Shown: positions 1 to 8,797, counted from the first letter of the stretch. The stretch is 64,000 nt of DNA from Pseudomonadota bacterium (GCA_023389055.1 JAEWFA010000015.1:28135-92134), one strand, 5' to 3'. Notes: generated from the letters alone by a model not told the origin. Program-made: numbers and translations.

Positions 1-69
1 CCAGTTGGCGCAAGCGACTGATTCTTATCGAACGGATTAAAAAAGGATGAGAGATTCCGGTTTAACCGC

Positions 70-105
70 TATGATGGTTTCGTTCATGTGAACGTTCAGT
101 TGAAC
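70..105 (+). promoter_or_regulatory. Candidate -10 box and tandem 12-bp palindromes before the sigma-54 regulator
   Basis: TATGAT lies at 70-75 and would place a transcription start near 82. Exactly there, two perfect palindromes of form GTTCA-N2-TGAAC sit back to back (82-93 and 94-105), ending 11 bp before the GTG start at 117. The junction TGAACGTTCA is itself a palindrome. This looks like an operator for a dimeric regulator, plausibly autoregulation. No good -35 box is visible at 17 bp spacing. Confidence 0.45.
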
Positions 106-116
106 GCACGAAACGC

Positions 117-1550
117 GTGCTTGCACTCGCGACGCTCGAAGCGCTGCTCGATGATCTGGAAGAAGGCGTGCTCTTCCTCGACGACGAGCGGCGCATCGTC
201 CAGATCAACGCGGCGGCGCAGCGCCTGCTCGGCAGCGACGGCCGGCGGATCGTGCGCGAGTTGTGTCCGACGCTGTTCGAAGGCACGGCGTGTGCGGAAG
301 CCTGCCGTCGCAGCGGACACTGTGCGCTGCCGGGTCCCGACGGCGAGACGAGCACGACGCAGGACCTCACGTTGCGCCGCGCCGACGGCAGCGAGGTCTT
401 GCTGCAAATGCGCGCGATGCTGTTGCCCGTCAACGACGCGCGTCTGCACTGCTCGGTGATCCTGCGCGATCGCCCCGGCGAGCGGACGCTCGACCACCCT
501 GCGCGGGAGCGCTGTGCGCTGGGAGGCCTCGTCGGACGCAGCCCCGAGATGCAGAAGCTGTATGGTCAGATCCTGCGCGCGGCGGCGAGCGACGCGCATG
601 CGCTGATCACCGGCGAGAGTGGAACCGGCAAGGAACTCGTCGCGCGCAGCCTGCACGACAATTCCCCGCGTGCGCGCGGCCCCTTCGTTCCGCTCGACTG
701 CGGGGCGCTGCCCGATGCGTTGCTGGAATCGGAACTGTTCGGCCATGCGAAGGGCGCGTTCTCGGGCGCGGCGAGCGCGCGCGCCGGGCGCTTCGAGGCG
801 GCCCGGGGCGGTACGCTGCTGCTCGACGAGATCGGCGAGATCTCCGCTTCGATGCAGACGAAGCTGTTGCGCGTGCTGCAGGAGCGCGAAATCGTTCGCC
901 TGGGCGAGAATCATCCGCGCAAGATCGATGTCCGCGTCGTCGCCGCCACCCACCGCGACCTTGCGCAGATGGTGCGCGAAGGAAGCTTTCGCGAAGATCT
1001 GTACTATCGCCTGCGCGTGCTTCCGTTGCACGTTCCGCCGCTGCGCGAGCGCATCGCCGACCTGCCGCTGCTCGTCGGCAGGATGCTGGCCGAACTGCGC
1101 GAACGCTACCGACGCGGTCCGATGTACATCAGCGCCGACGCAATGACCGCCATCGAAACCTACCCTTGGCCCGGCAACGTCCGGCAACTGTCGAACGCGC
1201 TCGAGTACGCGGTCGTGCACGTTCAGGACTCGACGATCGAGCGCCGACACCTGCTGCCCGAAGTGGCGCAAGCGGAGCCGGCTGCGGTGGGCCCGCCCGT
1301 CGCCTATGCGTCCGACGCGGTCGCCCTGGCGGCAGCGCACCGCAATGCACCGTCGGCGCAGTTCGCGCACTCGACGACCGCGCGCTGCTATCGCTCGCAA
1401 CTCGCCCCCGACGACGAGGCGCAGCGCATCGTGCGGGTGCTCGCCGAGGCCGGGGGCAACCGCGCGGAGGCCGCGCGACGGCTCGGCATGTCGCGCACCA
1501 CTTTGTGGAAGCGCCTGAAGTGCGCCGAAGCCGCCAGGGGCGAGCATTGA
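117..1550 (+). CDS. Sigma-54-dependent transcriptional activator with N-terminal PAS-like domain
   Basis: A 477-residue NtrC-type activator without a receiver domain. Residues about 5-115 look like a PAS sensor and carry four clustered cysteines (C50, C59, C63, C69). The AAA+ domain follows: Walker A GESGTGKE at 166-173, the sigma-54 contact loop as GAFSGA at 213-218 (Ser for the usual Thr), and Walker B GGTLLLDEI at 231-239. A Fis-type helix-turn-helix closes the protein (about 438-470, NRAEAARRLGMSRTTLWKRL). The GTG at 117 is the first start after an in-frame stop at 72, and no strong ribosome site is seen. Its stop overlaps the start of glcD, so it probably leads the glc operon and may control it. 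The signal sensed is unknown. Confidence 0.85.
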   Translation: MLALATLEALLDDLEEGVLFLDDERRIVQINAAAQRLLGSDGRRIVRELCPTLFEGTACAEACRRSGHCALPGPDGETSTTQDLTLRRADGSEVLLQMRAMLLPVNDARLHCSVILRDRPGERTLDHPARERCALGGLVGRSPEMQKLYGQILRAAASDAHALITGESGTGKELVARSLHDNSPRARGPFVPLDCGALPDALLESELFGHAKGAFSGAASARAGRFEAARGGTLLLDEIGEISASMQTKLLRVLQEREIVRLGENHPRKIDVRVVAATHRDLAQMVREGSFREDLYYRLRVLPLHVPPLRERIADLPLLVGRMLAELRERYRRGPMYISADAMTAIETYPWPGNVRQLSNALEYAVVHVQDSTIERRHLLPEVAQAEPAAVGPPVAYASDAVALAAAHRNAPSAQFAHSTTARCYRSQLAPDDEAQRIVRVLAEAGGNRAEAARRLGMSRTTLWKRLKCAEAARGEH

Positions 1551-3085
1551 ACGAAACGCTGCGAGCGCCGGATGTGCGCGACGCCGGCCGCGAGTCGCGG
1601 CATTCGGATCCCTTCGCCGAGCCGGATGCCGCGCGTCGCCGCGCGATCGTCGAGCGTCTGGCGCCACTGCTTCCCGTGCACTGCCTGCTGCATCGATCCG
1701 AGGACACGCGCCCGTACGAATGCGACGGGCTGAGTGCATATCGGCAGTTGCCGGTGGCGGTCGCGCTGCCCGAGAACGAGGCGCAGGTGCGCGCCATTCT
1801 GAAGGCATGCTGCGAACTCGACGTTCCCGTGGTTGCGCGCGGATCGGGCACGAGCCTGTCGGGCGGCTCGATGCCGCACGCGGCGGGAGTCGTGCTGTCG
1901 ATGGCGAAGTTCGACCGCATCCTGTCGATCGACCCGCTCGCGCGCCTCGCGCGCGTGCAGCCCGGCGTGCGCAATCTCGCGATCTCCGAGGCGGCCGCAG
2001 TGCACCGTCTCTATTACGCGCCCGATCCTTCGTCGCAGATCGCCTGCTCGATCGGCGGCAATGTCGCCGAGAATTCGGGCGGCGTGCATTGCCTGAAATA
2101 CGGCCTCACGGTGCACAACGTGCTGCGCGTGCGCGGCTACACGAGCGAAGGCGAACCGATCGATTTCGGCTCCGAGGCGCTGGATACGCCGGGGCTCGAT
2201 CTGCTCGCGCTGGCGATCGGATCCGAAGGGATGCTCGCGGTGGTCGCCGAGGTCACCGTGAAGCTCGTCCCCACGCCGCCGCTGGCGCGCGTGCTGATGG
2301 CCTCCTTCGACGACGTCGTCACCGCCGGCGACGCGGTGGCGGCGATCATCGCCGCCGGCATCATCCCGGCCGGGCTCGAGATGATGGATCGCAAGGCGAC
2401 GATCGCCGTCGAACAGTTCGTCCATGCCGGCTACGACCTCGAAGCGGCGGCGATCCTGCTCGCCGAGTCCGACGGTGCGCCCGAAGAGGTCGCCGACGAA
2501 ATCCAGCGCATGGAACACGTGCTGCGCGAAGCGGGGGCGACGGCGATCCGCGTGTCGGGCTCCGAGGCCGAGCGGCTGCTGTTCTGGTCGGGACGCAAGA
2601 ACGCGTTTCCGGCCGCCGGGCGGCTGTCGCCCGACTACTACTGCATGGACGGAACGATTCCGCGTCGGATGATCGGCCGCATGCTCGAGTCGATCACGCA
2701 GATGGAGGATCGCTACTCGCTACGCTGCATCAACGTCTTCCATGCGGGCGACGGCAACCTGCATCCGTTGATCCTGTTCGACTCGAACGATGCCGACCAA
2801 TGGCAGCGCGCCGAGCGCTTCGGCGCGGAGATCCTCGAATTGTGCGTCGAGCTCGGCGGCACCGTCACCGGCGAGCACGGCGTGGGCATCGAGAAGATCA
2901 ATTCGATGTGCGTGCAGTTCACGCCCGAGGAGCGCGAGGTCTTCTTCGCCGTGAAGCGCGCCTTCGATCCCGCCGGCACGCTGAATCCGGGCAAGGCGAT
3001 CCCCACGCTGGCGCGCTGCGCCGAGTACGGCCGCATGCACGTTCGCGATGGGCGGGTGCGTTTTCCCGACCTGCCGAGGTTCTGA
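1547..3085 (+). CDS. glcD: Glycolate oxidase subunit GlcD (FAD-linked)
   Basis: A 512-residue FAD-dependent subunit that oxidises glycolate to glyoxylate in the GlcDEF membrane-associated complex. The FAD-binding signature RGSGTSLSGG lies at about 98-107. The C-terminal half has the vanillyl-alcohol-oxidase-type cap with FHAGDGNLHP and TGEHGVGIEK. The chosen start is TTG at 1547, whose last two bases overlap the TGA of the upstream regulator (TTGA) and which has AGGGG at 1536-1540, so translational coupling is likely. A GTG at 1574 is an alternative. Length is close to the usual 499 residues. Confidence 0.93.
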   Translation: MNETLRAPDVRDAGRESRHSDPFAEPDAARRRAIVERLAPLLPVHCLLHRSEDTRPYECDGLSAYRQLPVAVALPENEAQVRAILKACCELDVPVVARGSGTSLSGGSMPHAAGVVLSMAKFDRILSIDPLARLARVQPGVRNLAISEAAAVHRLYYAPDPSSQIACSIGGNVAENSGGVHCLKYGLTVHNVLRVRGYTSEGEPIDFGSEALDTPGLDLLALAIGSEGMLAVVAEVTVKLVPTPPLARVLMASFDDVVTAGDAVAAIIAAGIIPAGLEMMDRKATIAVEQFVHAGYDLEAAAILLAESDGAPEEVADEIQRMEHVLREAGATAIRVSGSEAERLLFWSGRKNAFPAAGRLSPDYYCMDGTIPRRMIGRMLESITQMEDRYSLRCINVFHAGDGNLHPLILFDSNDADQWQRAERFGAEILELCVELGGTVTGEHGVGIEKINSMCVQFTPEEREVFFAVKRAFDPAGTLNPGKAIPTLARCAEYGRMHVRDGRVRFPDLPRF

Positions 3086-3102
3086 GCGATGGGTGCAGCG
3101 CA

Positions 3103-4203
3103 ATGAGCGCCGTCGTCGACGCATCGGCCGACCGCGCGGTAAGCGACCTCCGTGACGCGATCCGCGCCGCCGCGCTCGAAGGGCGCGCCGTGCAGCTCGT
3201 CGGCGGCGGCACGAAGGATTTTTACGGCCAGGCGCCCAAGGGCGACGCGCTGTCGCTGGCCGCGCTGCGCGGCATCGTCTCGTACGAGCCGACGGAACTC
3301 GTGCTGCAGGTGCGCAGTGCAACGCCGCTGCACGAGGTGCACGAGGCGCTCGCCGCGCACGGACAGATGCTCGCCTTCGAACCGCCGGCCTTCGGCGCCG
3401 GCGCGACCATCGGCGGTGTCGTCGCGGCCGGATTGTCGGGGCCGCGTCGCGCGAGCGCGGGTTCGGTGCGCGACTTCGTCCTCGGCGCGACGATCGTCGA
3501 CGCGCAGGCGCGCGTGCTGCGCTTCGGCGGACAGGTGATGAAGAACGTCGCGGGCTACGACGTCTCGCGGCTGCTGTGCGGCTCGCTCGGCATACTCGGA
3601 CCGATCGTCGACGTGTCGTTGAAGGTGCTGCCGCGACCGATGCATGAGGCGAGCGTGCGGCTCGCACTCGATGCGCGCGCAGCCATCGAAACGATGAACC
3701 GCTGGTGCGCGCAGCCGCTGCCGATCTCGGCGACGCGCTGGCACGACGGCGAGGCATGGGTGCGCTTCTCCGGCGCGGCGCCTGCGGTCGAGGCGGAGCG
3801 CGCGCGTTTCGCGCGCGAGCACGGCGCAACGCGCATCGACGACGACGAGGCTTCGCATCGATGGCGCGCGGTGCGCGAGCACGAGGATGCGTTCTTCGCA
3901 GGAGAAGTACCGCTGTGGCGGCTGTCGCTGCCGTCCACCGCCCCGTGGCTCGACCTGCCCGGAAGCGTGCTCGTCGAATGGGCGGGCGCGCAACGCTGGC
4001 TGCGCTCGAACGCCGAGGCCGCGCGGATTCGCGCCGAATGCGAGCGCGTCGGCGGCAGTGCGACGCTGTTTCGCGGCGGCGACCGGTCTGCGGGCGTCTT
4101 CCCGCCGTTGTCCGAGGCAAACCTGCGCGTGCACCGCGCGCTGAAGCGCGCCTTCGACCCCTCCGGCATCTTCAATCCCGGGCGGCTGTACCCGGATCTC
4201 TGA
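3103..4203 (+). CDS. glcE: Glycolate oxidase subunit GlcE (FAD-binding)
   Basis: A 366-residue FAD-binding oxidase domain protein, the second flavoprotein-like subunit of glycolate oxidase. An N-terminal FAD motif (LVGGGTKDFYG) is followed by GATIGGVVAAGLSGP and KNVAGYDVSRLLCGSLGILG, typical of GlcE. The C-terminal segment FDPSGIFNPGRLYPDL matches the FAD_binding_4 family end. It starts 17 bp after glcD. The ATG at 3103 follows weakly purine-rich sequence. Family length is about 350, so it looks complete. Confidence 0.92.
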   Translation: MSAVVDASADRAVSDLRDAIRAAALEGRAVQLVGGGTKDFYGQAPKGDALSLAALRGIVSYEPTELVLQVRSATPLHEVHEALAAHGQMLAFEPPAFGAGATIGGVVAAGLSGPRRASAGSVRDFVLGATIVDAQARVLRFGGQVMKNVAGYDVSRLLCGSLGILGPIVDVSLKVLPRPMHEASVRLALDARAAIETMNRWCAQPLPISATRWHDGEAWVRFSGAAPAVEAERARFAREHGATRIDDDEASHRWRAVREHEDAFFAGEVPLWRLSLPSTAPWLDLPGSVLVEWAGAQRWLRSNAEAARIRAECERVGGSATLFRGGDRSAGVFPPLSEANLRVHRALKRAFDPSGIFNPGRLYPDL

Positions 4204-4228
4204 GAATCGCGCAGGCTCCGAACCGAAA

Positions 4229-5476
4229 GTGGAAACGCACCTCGCCGACCGGCTCGTCGGCACCCCCGACGGCGCCGACGCCGAGCTGAACCTGCGCCGC
4301 TGCGTGCATTGCGGGTTCTGCCTGGCCACCTGCCCGACCTACAAGCTGCTCGGCGACGAGCGTGACAGCCCGCGCGGGCGCATCTACCTGATGAAGCAGG
4401 TGGTCGAGGGCGGAAGGCCCACGCTGGCGACACTGCAGCACCTCGACCAGTGCCTGACCTGCCGCAACTGCGAAACGACGTGTCCGTCGGGAGTCGAGTA
4501 CGGACACCTCGTCGACGTCGGGCGCAAGCTCGTCGAGGAGCAGGTGCGCCGGCCCTGGCGCGAGCGCCTCGTGCGCGCGGCGCTGCGCGAAGGGCTGACG
4601 CGGCGCTGGCTGTTCGGCCCGGCGATGCGCGTCGGTCAGTTCGTGCGCCCGCTGCTGCCTGCGGTGCTGCGCGAGAAGGTTCCGCAGCGGCGGGATCCGG
4701 GTGCATGGCCCGCGCGCACGCATCGACGCAAGGCGCTGCTGCTGAACAACTGCACGCAGTCGGCGATGATCCCGTCGATCGACGCGGCCACCGCGCGCGT
4801 GCTCGATCGGCTGGGCATCGAGGCGATCGTCGAACGGCGCTCGGGCTGCTGCGGCGCGATCCGCCATCACCTGAACGACACCGAAGGCGCGCTGGCGCAG
4901 GCGCGTCGCAACATCGACGCGTGGCTGCCGCATCTCGATTCCGGCGTCGAGGGGGTGCTGGTCAATGCGTCGGGCTGCGGCGCGATGGTCAAGGAGTACG
5001 CGCATCTGCTGCGTGCCGACCCGGCCTACGCGCAGAAGGCCGCGCGCATCGTCGAGGCGACGAAAGACCCGGCCGAATGGCTGTTGCAGGAGCTCGATGC
5101 GCAGGTGCCGCAGTTTCGCGAGCGGATCGAAGCCAGCGGAGCCGCGACGCGGATCGCGTTCCACGCGCCGTGCACGCTGCAGCACGGCCAGCGCATCCGC
5201 GGCGTCGTCGAGCAGTGGCTCGCGTCGGTCGGCGTTGCGCCGTCGTACGTGCCCGACGCGCACCTGTGCTGCGGCTCGGCCGGAACCTATTCGGTGCTGC
5301 AGCCCGAGTTGTCGGGGCGGCTGCGCACGAACAAGCTCGAAGCACTGCATTCGGGCGATCCGGCGGCGATCCTGTCGGCGAACATCGGGTGCATCACGCA
5401 TCTGCAGGCCGGCACCGCCACACCCGTGCGGCACTGGATCGAATGGGTGGACGAGGTGTTGACGGCCCGACCGTGA
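4229..5476 (+). CDS. glcF: Glycolate oxidase iron-sulfur subunit GlcF
   Basis: A 415-residue iron-sulfur electron-transfer subunit. Two ferredoxin motifs bind 4Fe-4S clusters: C25-x2-C28-x2-C31-x3-C35-P and C75-x2-C78-x2-C81-x3-C85-P. Two cysteine-rich CCG repeats follow (GCCGAIRHHL and CCGSAGTYS regions), as in heterodisulfide-reductase-like subunits. The start is GTG at 4229, 25 bp after glcE. Electrons from GlcD/E flavins probably pass through it to the quinone pool, as known for the family. It is the last gene of the glc operon. Confidence 0.93.
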   Translation: METHLADRLVGTPDGADAELNLRRCVHCGFCLATCPTYKLLGDERDSPRGRIYLMKQVVEGGRPTLATLQHLDQCLTCRNCETTCPSGVEYGHLVDVGRKLVEEQVRRPWRERLVRAALREGLTRRWLFGPAMRVGQFVRPLLPAVLREKVPQRRDPGAWPARTHRRKALLLNNCTQSAMIPSIDAATARVLDRLGIEAIVERRSGCCGAIRHHLNDTEGALAQARRNIDAWLPHLDSGVEGVLVNASGCGAMVKEYAHLLRADPAYAQKAARIVEATKDPAEWLLQELDAQVPQFRERIEASGAATRIAFHAPCTLQHGQRIRGVVEQWLASVGVAPSYVPDAHLCCGSAGTYSVLQPELSGRLRTNKLEALHSGDPAAILSANIGCITHLQAGTATPVRHWIEWVDEVLTARP

Positions 5477-5530
5477 AATAGTTCACGGAACGGGGCCGGC
5501 GGCGACGCCTGCCTGCGGCGCGCCGCCGTT

Positions 5531-5546
5531 CGTCCGGTTACGGACG
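5531..5546 (+). other. Small hairpin after glcF
   Basis: CGTCCG-GTTA-CGGACG is a perfect 6-bp stem with a 4-base loop in the 123-bp gap between glcF and the pilin gene. A second GC-rich dyad lies just before it. There is no T-run, so it is not an intrinsic terminator by the usual criteria, though it may mark an mRNA end or a factor-dependent stop. Confidence 0.3.
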
Positions 5547-5599
5547 ACGCGGCCGGGGCGCACGGATTCAATTCGGCGATACGAAGAAAAGGGCCGAAC

Positions 5600-6034
5600 A
5601 TGAGTCCGTTGCGTCGTTGCGTTCATGCGAGGAAGACCGCGGGATTCACGCTCATCGAGGTGATGATCGCGGTAGCGGTGGTGGCGATCCTCGCGACCGT
5701 CGCGTATCCGTCGTACGCCGACTACGTGCGCAAGGGCAAGCGTGCGACTGCGCAGGCCGCGCTGATGGAGATCGCCGGCAAGCAGCAGAGCTACCTGCTC
5801 GATCGGCGCCAGTTCGCCTCCGCGCTGGCGGATCTGGGCTTCGCGGTCCCTTCGGAGATCGCCGGCGACTACACGTTCACGTTCCCGGGCTTCGACGCAG
5901 CGGCCACGCCGCCTGCCTTCGTCGCACAGGCGGAGCCTTCGGCCGCGCTGAAAGCACGCGGCGAGTTGACGCTCACCGTGAACCAGGCCGGCGAGAAGAC
6001 GCCTGCCGCCACCACCGGATACTGGGGCAAATGA
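5600..6034 (+). CDS. Type IV pilin, PilE-like
   Basis: A 144-residue type IV prepilin. The leader ends KTAG, cleaved by prepilin peptidase between G15 and F16 (FTLIE, with Glu20 at mature position 5), followed by the hydrophobic N-terminal helix. The rest fits the PilE/minor pilin fold (ADYVRKGKRATAQAALMEIAGKQQSYLLDRRQFA), which is common in PilE-type minor pilins. It is the first gene of a pilus-assembly operon, and its stop overlaps the next start (ATGA). It could be a minor pilin that joins the priming complex rather than the major pilin, which usually sits elsewhere. Confidence 0.85.
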   Translation: MSPLRRCVHARKTAGFTLIEVMIAVAVVAILATVAYPSYADYVRKGKRATAQAALMEIAGKQQSYLLDRRQFASALADLGFAVPSEIAGDYTFTFPGFDAAATPPAFVAQAEPSAALKARGELTLTVNQAGEKTPAATTGYWGK

Positions 6035-6507
6035 TCGTGCGGCCTCGACGACGATCCGATCGTGCGCCCTGGGCCGAGGCCCAGCGCGGCTTCACGTTGA
6101 TCGAGTTGATGATCACGGTCGCGATCGTGGCGATCCTGTCGTCGCTGGCAGCGCCCTCGTTTCGTGAAATGACGGCGACGCAACGAGTGCGAACGGCGGT
6201 TTCCGCGCTGAACGAGTCGCTTTGGCTCGCGCGCAGCGAGGCGATCAAGCGAAACACGACCGTCGCGTTCTCGTTCGCCAGCGCGGGAGGCGGCTGGAAG
6301 GTGACGGCCGGGGCGCAGACCTTGCACACGCAGGACCCGTTCGCCGGCGTCAGCTCCGGAGCCGGCGAGTTCGCCTTCAATTCGCAGGGTCGCCTGGCCA
6401 AGCGCGAGGGGCTGCCGCTCGAAGTCGGCGTCGCGGGCGTCGACGTCTATCGCTGCGTGAACATCACGTCGACCGGTCGCAGCCACGTGGAGGAAGGGAA
6501 GTGCTGA
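6031..6507 (+). CDS. fimT: Type IV pilus minor pilin FimT/GspH family
   Basis: A 158-residue prepilin. The cleavage site is G20|FTLIE with Glu25, followed by the helix LMITVAIVAILSSLAAPSF and the FimT/GspH hallmark SALNESLWLARSEAIKRNTTV. It ends in a cysteine-bearing beta domain. The ATG at 6031 overlaps the stop of the preceding pilin gene. FimT/FimU-type pilins act in pilus priming at the tip and, in some species, in DNA uptake. Confidence 0.88.
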   Translation: MIVRPRRRSDRAPWAEAQRGFTLIELMITVAIVAILSSLAAPSFREMTATQRVRTAVSALNESLWLARSEAIKRNTTVAFSFASAGGGWKVTAGAQTLHTQDPFAGVSSGAGEFAFNSQGRLAKREGLPLEVGVAGVDVYRCVNITSTGRSHVEEGKC

Positions 6508-7160
6508 AGCCTCGTCCTCGTGACGCGTGTCCGGGCGCGGGGGGCGTTTCGACTCGACGTCGCATGGTCGGATTCACGCTGATCGAGGTGCTCGTGACGA
6601 TCGTCGTCCTCGGCATCGGCCTGCTCGGCGTGGCGGCGATGCAGACGCGGGCGGCGAGCACGGAGTTCGAGTCGTATCAGCGGGGGCAGGCGCTGTCGCT
6701 GCTGCGGGACATGGAGGCGCGGCTGGCTGCGTCGCGCGGAATCGTCGCCGACTACCTGAACGACTCGCTCAGCTCCACGGACGGCAGCGTGTATGCGGGC
6801 TCCGGCGCAGACGGCGCAGCGGGCCGGATCGCCTGCCCGGCAGGGGTCACCGGCGCACAGGAGCAGGTCTGTCAGTGGGCGGCGCTGCTGGAAGGAGCAG
6901 CGGCTCGCGAAGGGGCGGGCAACGTCGGCGCGATGATCGGCGCGCGCGGCTGCCTGATGCGCGTCGATCCTCCGCAGGGGAATGCGCTGGCGGATTTCTT
7001 CCTCGTCGTCGTATGGCAGGGGCTGACGCCGGGCGCCGAGCCGCCGGATGCGGCCCCGGCGGGCAAGAACGGCTGCGCCGCGTCCGTCGACTTCGGCGCC
7101 GGACTGCGTCGTGGCGTTGCGGTGCGCGTCCTGGTTCCGAACCTGACGCAGACGCTATGA
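6501..7160 (+). CDS. pilV: Type IV pilus minor pilin PilV
   Basis: A 219-residue prepilin. The leader cleavage site is G24|FTLIEVLVTIVVLGIGLLG with Glu29, then AAMQTRAASTEFESYQRGQALSL, characteristic of PilV. The start chosen is GTG at 6501, which overlaps the fimT stop and has GGAAGGGA just upstream. An internal ATG at 6564 would leave an unusually short leader. PilV forms part of the minor-pilin core complex with PilW, PilX and PilY1. Confidence 0.88.
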   Translation: MLKPRPRDACPGAGGVSTRRRMVGFTLIEVLVTIVVLGIGLLGVAAMQTRAASTEFESYQRGQALSLLRDMEARLAASRGIVADYLNDSLSSTDGSVYAGSGADGAAGRIACPAGVTGAQEQVCQWAALLEGAAAREGAGNVGAMIGARGCLMRVDPPQGNALADFFLVVVWQGLTPGAEPPDAAPAGKNGCAASVDFGAGLRRGVAVRVLVPNLTQTL

Positions 7161-8143
7161 CCGAGATCCTCGCATTCACGGGGCCCCGCACGTCGACCAG
7201 CCGATCCCAGGCTGGACTGACGCTCGTCGAGACGATGATCGCGATGGCGATCGGGCTGGTGATCGTCGCGGCGCTGAGTGCGGTGTTCGTCGGCAGCAGC
7301 CACTCGCGCCGCGAAGTGCAGGCCAGCGCCGACACGATCGAGAACGGGCGCTACGCGACCGACCTGCTCGCTCGTGAGCTTTCCGCGGCGGGGTTCCTCG
7401 GCACGTTGGTCAACCCGATCGGCACTACCGTTGCCATCTGTTCCACGGACGTCTCCGTCTGGGCCGATTCGCTGGCGGTGCATGCGGTCGGACTGAACAA
7501 CGGCGACGCCGATCCGGCGTGTCTTGCGCGCAAGGCAGGAACCGACGCGATCTTTGTCCAGCGTGCGAGCACCTGTGCGGTCGGGGAGCCGAATTGCGAA
7601 GTCGAGAGCGCGGCGAATGCATATCTGCAGGTCTCGGAGTGCGGCAGCGAATATGGCGTGACGCCGTCGGTGCTCGCCACCGGCGCCGATCCTTCGGCCT
7701 TTACGCTCAAGACGAAGGACTGCGCTGGTGCGATCGCGGCGAAGCGAAAGCTGATCCGACGCGCCTACTACGTCAGCACCGGCGACGTGCTGAGCTACGT
7801 CGATCTCGGGCTGGGGGGGCCGTCCTCCGCAGTGCCGCTCGTGGAGAACGTGGAGCAGTTGCAGTTCAGCTATGCGTTCGACAAGGACGCCGACGGCACC
7901 GCCGAGTGCTTCGCCTCGACGCTGGCCGGTTGCGCCGGAGCGGAGTGGCCGCAGGTCGTCGGCGTTCGCCTGTGGTTGCTGGCGCGTTCGGAGTCGGCGA
8001 GCCGCAACGCAGCAGCAGCCGTGCAGTTCGAGATGGACGACACCACGGTCGATGTCGTTGCAAGCACCTCCGGCAACCTGAAGCGGCGCGTCTACACCAC
8101 CTACGTTCCGTTCGTGACGCCCAAGTCGCGTCGGGAGCAGTGA
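7157..8143 (+). CDS. pilW: Type IV pilus minor pilin PilW
   Basis: A 328-residue prepilin with site G20|LTLVE (Glu25) and a long hydrophobic helix (TMIAMAIGLVIVAALSAVFV), then DTIENGRYATDLLARELSAAGFLG, typical of PilW. The C-terminal part has VVGVRLWLLARSE, also typical. The ATG at 7157 overlaps the pilV stop (ATGA). It acts in the pilus-tip priming complex. Confidence 0.88.
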   Translation: MTEILAFTGPRTSTSRSQAGLTLVETMIAMAIGLVIVAALSAVFVGSSHSRREVQASADTIENGRYATDLLARELSAAGFLGTLVNPIGTTVAICSTDVSVWADSLAVHAVGLNNGDADPACLARKAGTDAIFVQRASTCAVGEPNCEVESAANAYLQVSECGSEYGVTPSVLATGADPSAFTLKTKDCAGAIAAKRKLIRRAYYVSTGDVLSYVDLGLGGPSSAVPLVENVEQLQFSYAFDKDADGTAECFASTLAGCAGAEWPQVVGVRLWLLARSESASRNAAAAVQFEMDDTTVDVVASTSGNLKRRVYTTYVPFVTPKSRREQ

Positions 8144-8754
8144 TGGAGATGCCATTGCGCATTCCGGCTCGTCCGCGCCAGTCGGGGACCGTGCTGCTGA
8201 TCGGCATCGTCATGTTGCTGATGGTGACACTCGTCGCACTCGGCGTGATCCGCCTTTCGATGCGCCATACCCAGGTCGTCAACAACGAGCAAGTGCGCAG
8301 CGAAGCCGTGTCCGCTGCGAGTTATGCGTTGGACCTGGTGCTCAACGCCCCGGCCGATACCTGGGACGTCTACCGTGGCGCGGGCACTACCCAGGCGATC
8401 AACATCGGCCTTTCTTCCAGCGGCGACGCAGCAGCGGAGTCGGTTGCGGTGCAAGTGAGCGGGCTGCATTGCGTGCGCTCCCGGCTCATCAAGAACGGCG
8501 AACTGGTGAAGACCAGCGGTTCGGTCAAGTACGTCGCCTCCGCGGATACGGCGTGTTTCGGCGGAGGCGGAACGCCGTTGACGATCGTCGATCCCTCGGC
8601 CATCGGTTCTCCGAACGACGACTCCCTGTGTGCGGCCGTGCTCTACCAGGTCGAGGGCCGTGCCGCAGATGAAAAGCTGCTCGGTGCGGACGCCACCGTC
8701 GTGCAGGGCGTGTCGGTGCGTCGTGGCATCGACGAACTGACCACATGCGACTGA
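8143..8754 (+). CDS. pilX: Type IV pilus assembly protein PilX
   Basis: A 203-residue protein with an N-terminal leader RQSG|TVLLIGIVMLLMVTLVALGVIR and the PilX-typical segment SMRHTQVVNNEQVRSEAVSAASYAL. The residue at mature position 5 is Ile rather than Glu, so it lacks the usual Glu5, as is often seen in PilX/GspK-type tip pseudopilins. The ATG at 8143 overlaps the pilW stop (TGATG). It probably bridges PilVW to PilY1 at the tip. Confidence 0.85.
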   Translation: MEMPLRIPARPRQSGTVLLIGIVMLLMVTLVALGVIRLSMRHTQVVNNEQVRSEAVSAASYALDLVLNAPADTWDVYRGAGTTQAINIGLSSSGDAAAESVAVQVSGLHCVRSRLIKNGELVKTSGSVKYVASADTACFGGGGTPLTIVDPSAIGSPNDDSLCAAVLYQVEGRAADEKLLGADATVVQGVSVRRGIDELTTCD

Positions 8755-8797
8755 GGCAAGTTCGCGGAGCGCGACGCCCGACCAGGAGCCCCAGGAA

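Noticed and set aside
1..116. A -24/-12 (sigma-54) promoter before the first gene
   Set aside because: TTGGCG near position 5 has no TTGC at the right spacing; only a sigma-70-like -10 is visible.
96..1808. Long open frames antisense to the sigma-54 regulator and many other genes
   Set aside because: They are arginine/alanine-rich, lack motifs and arise from the high-GC codon pattern of the true genes.
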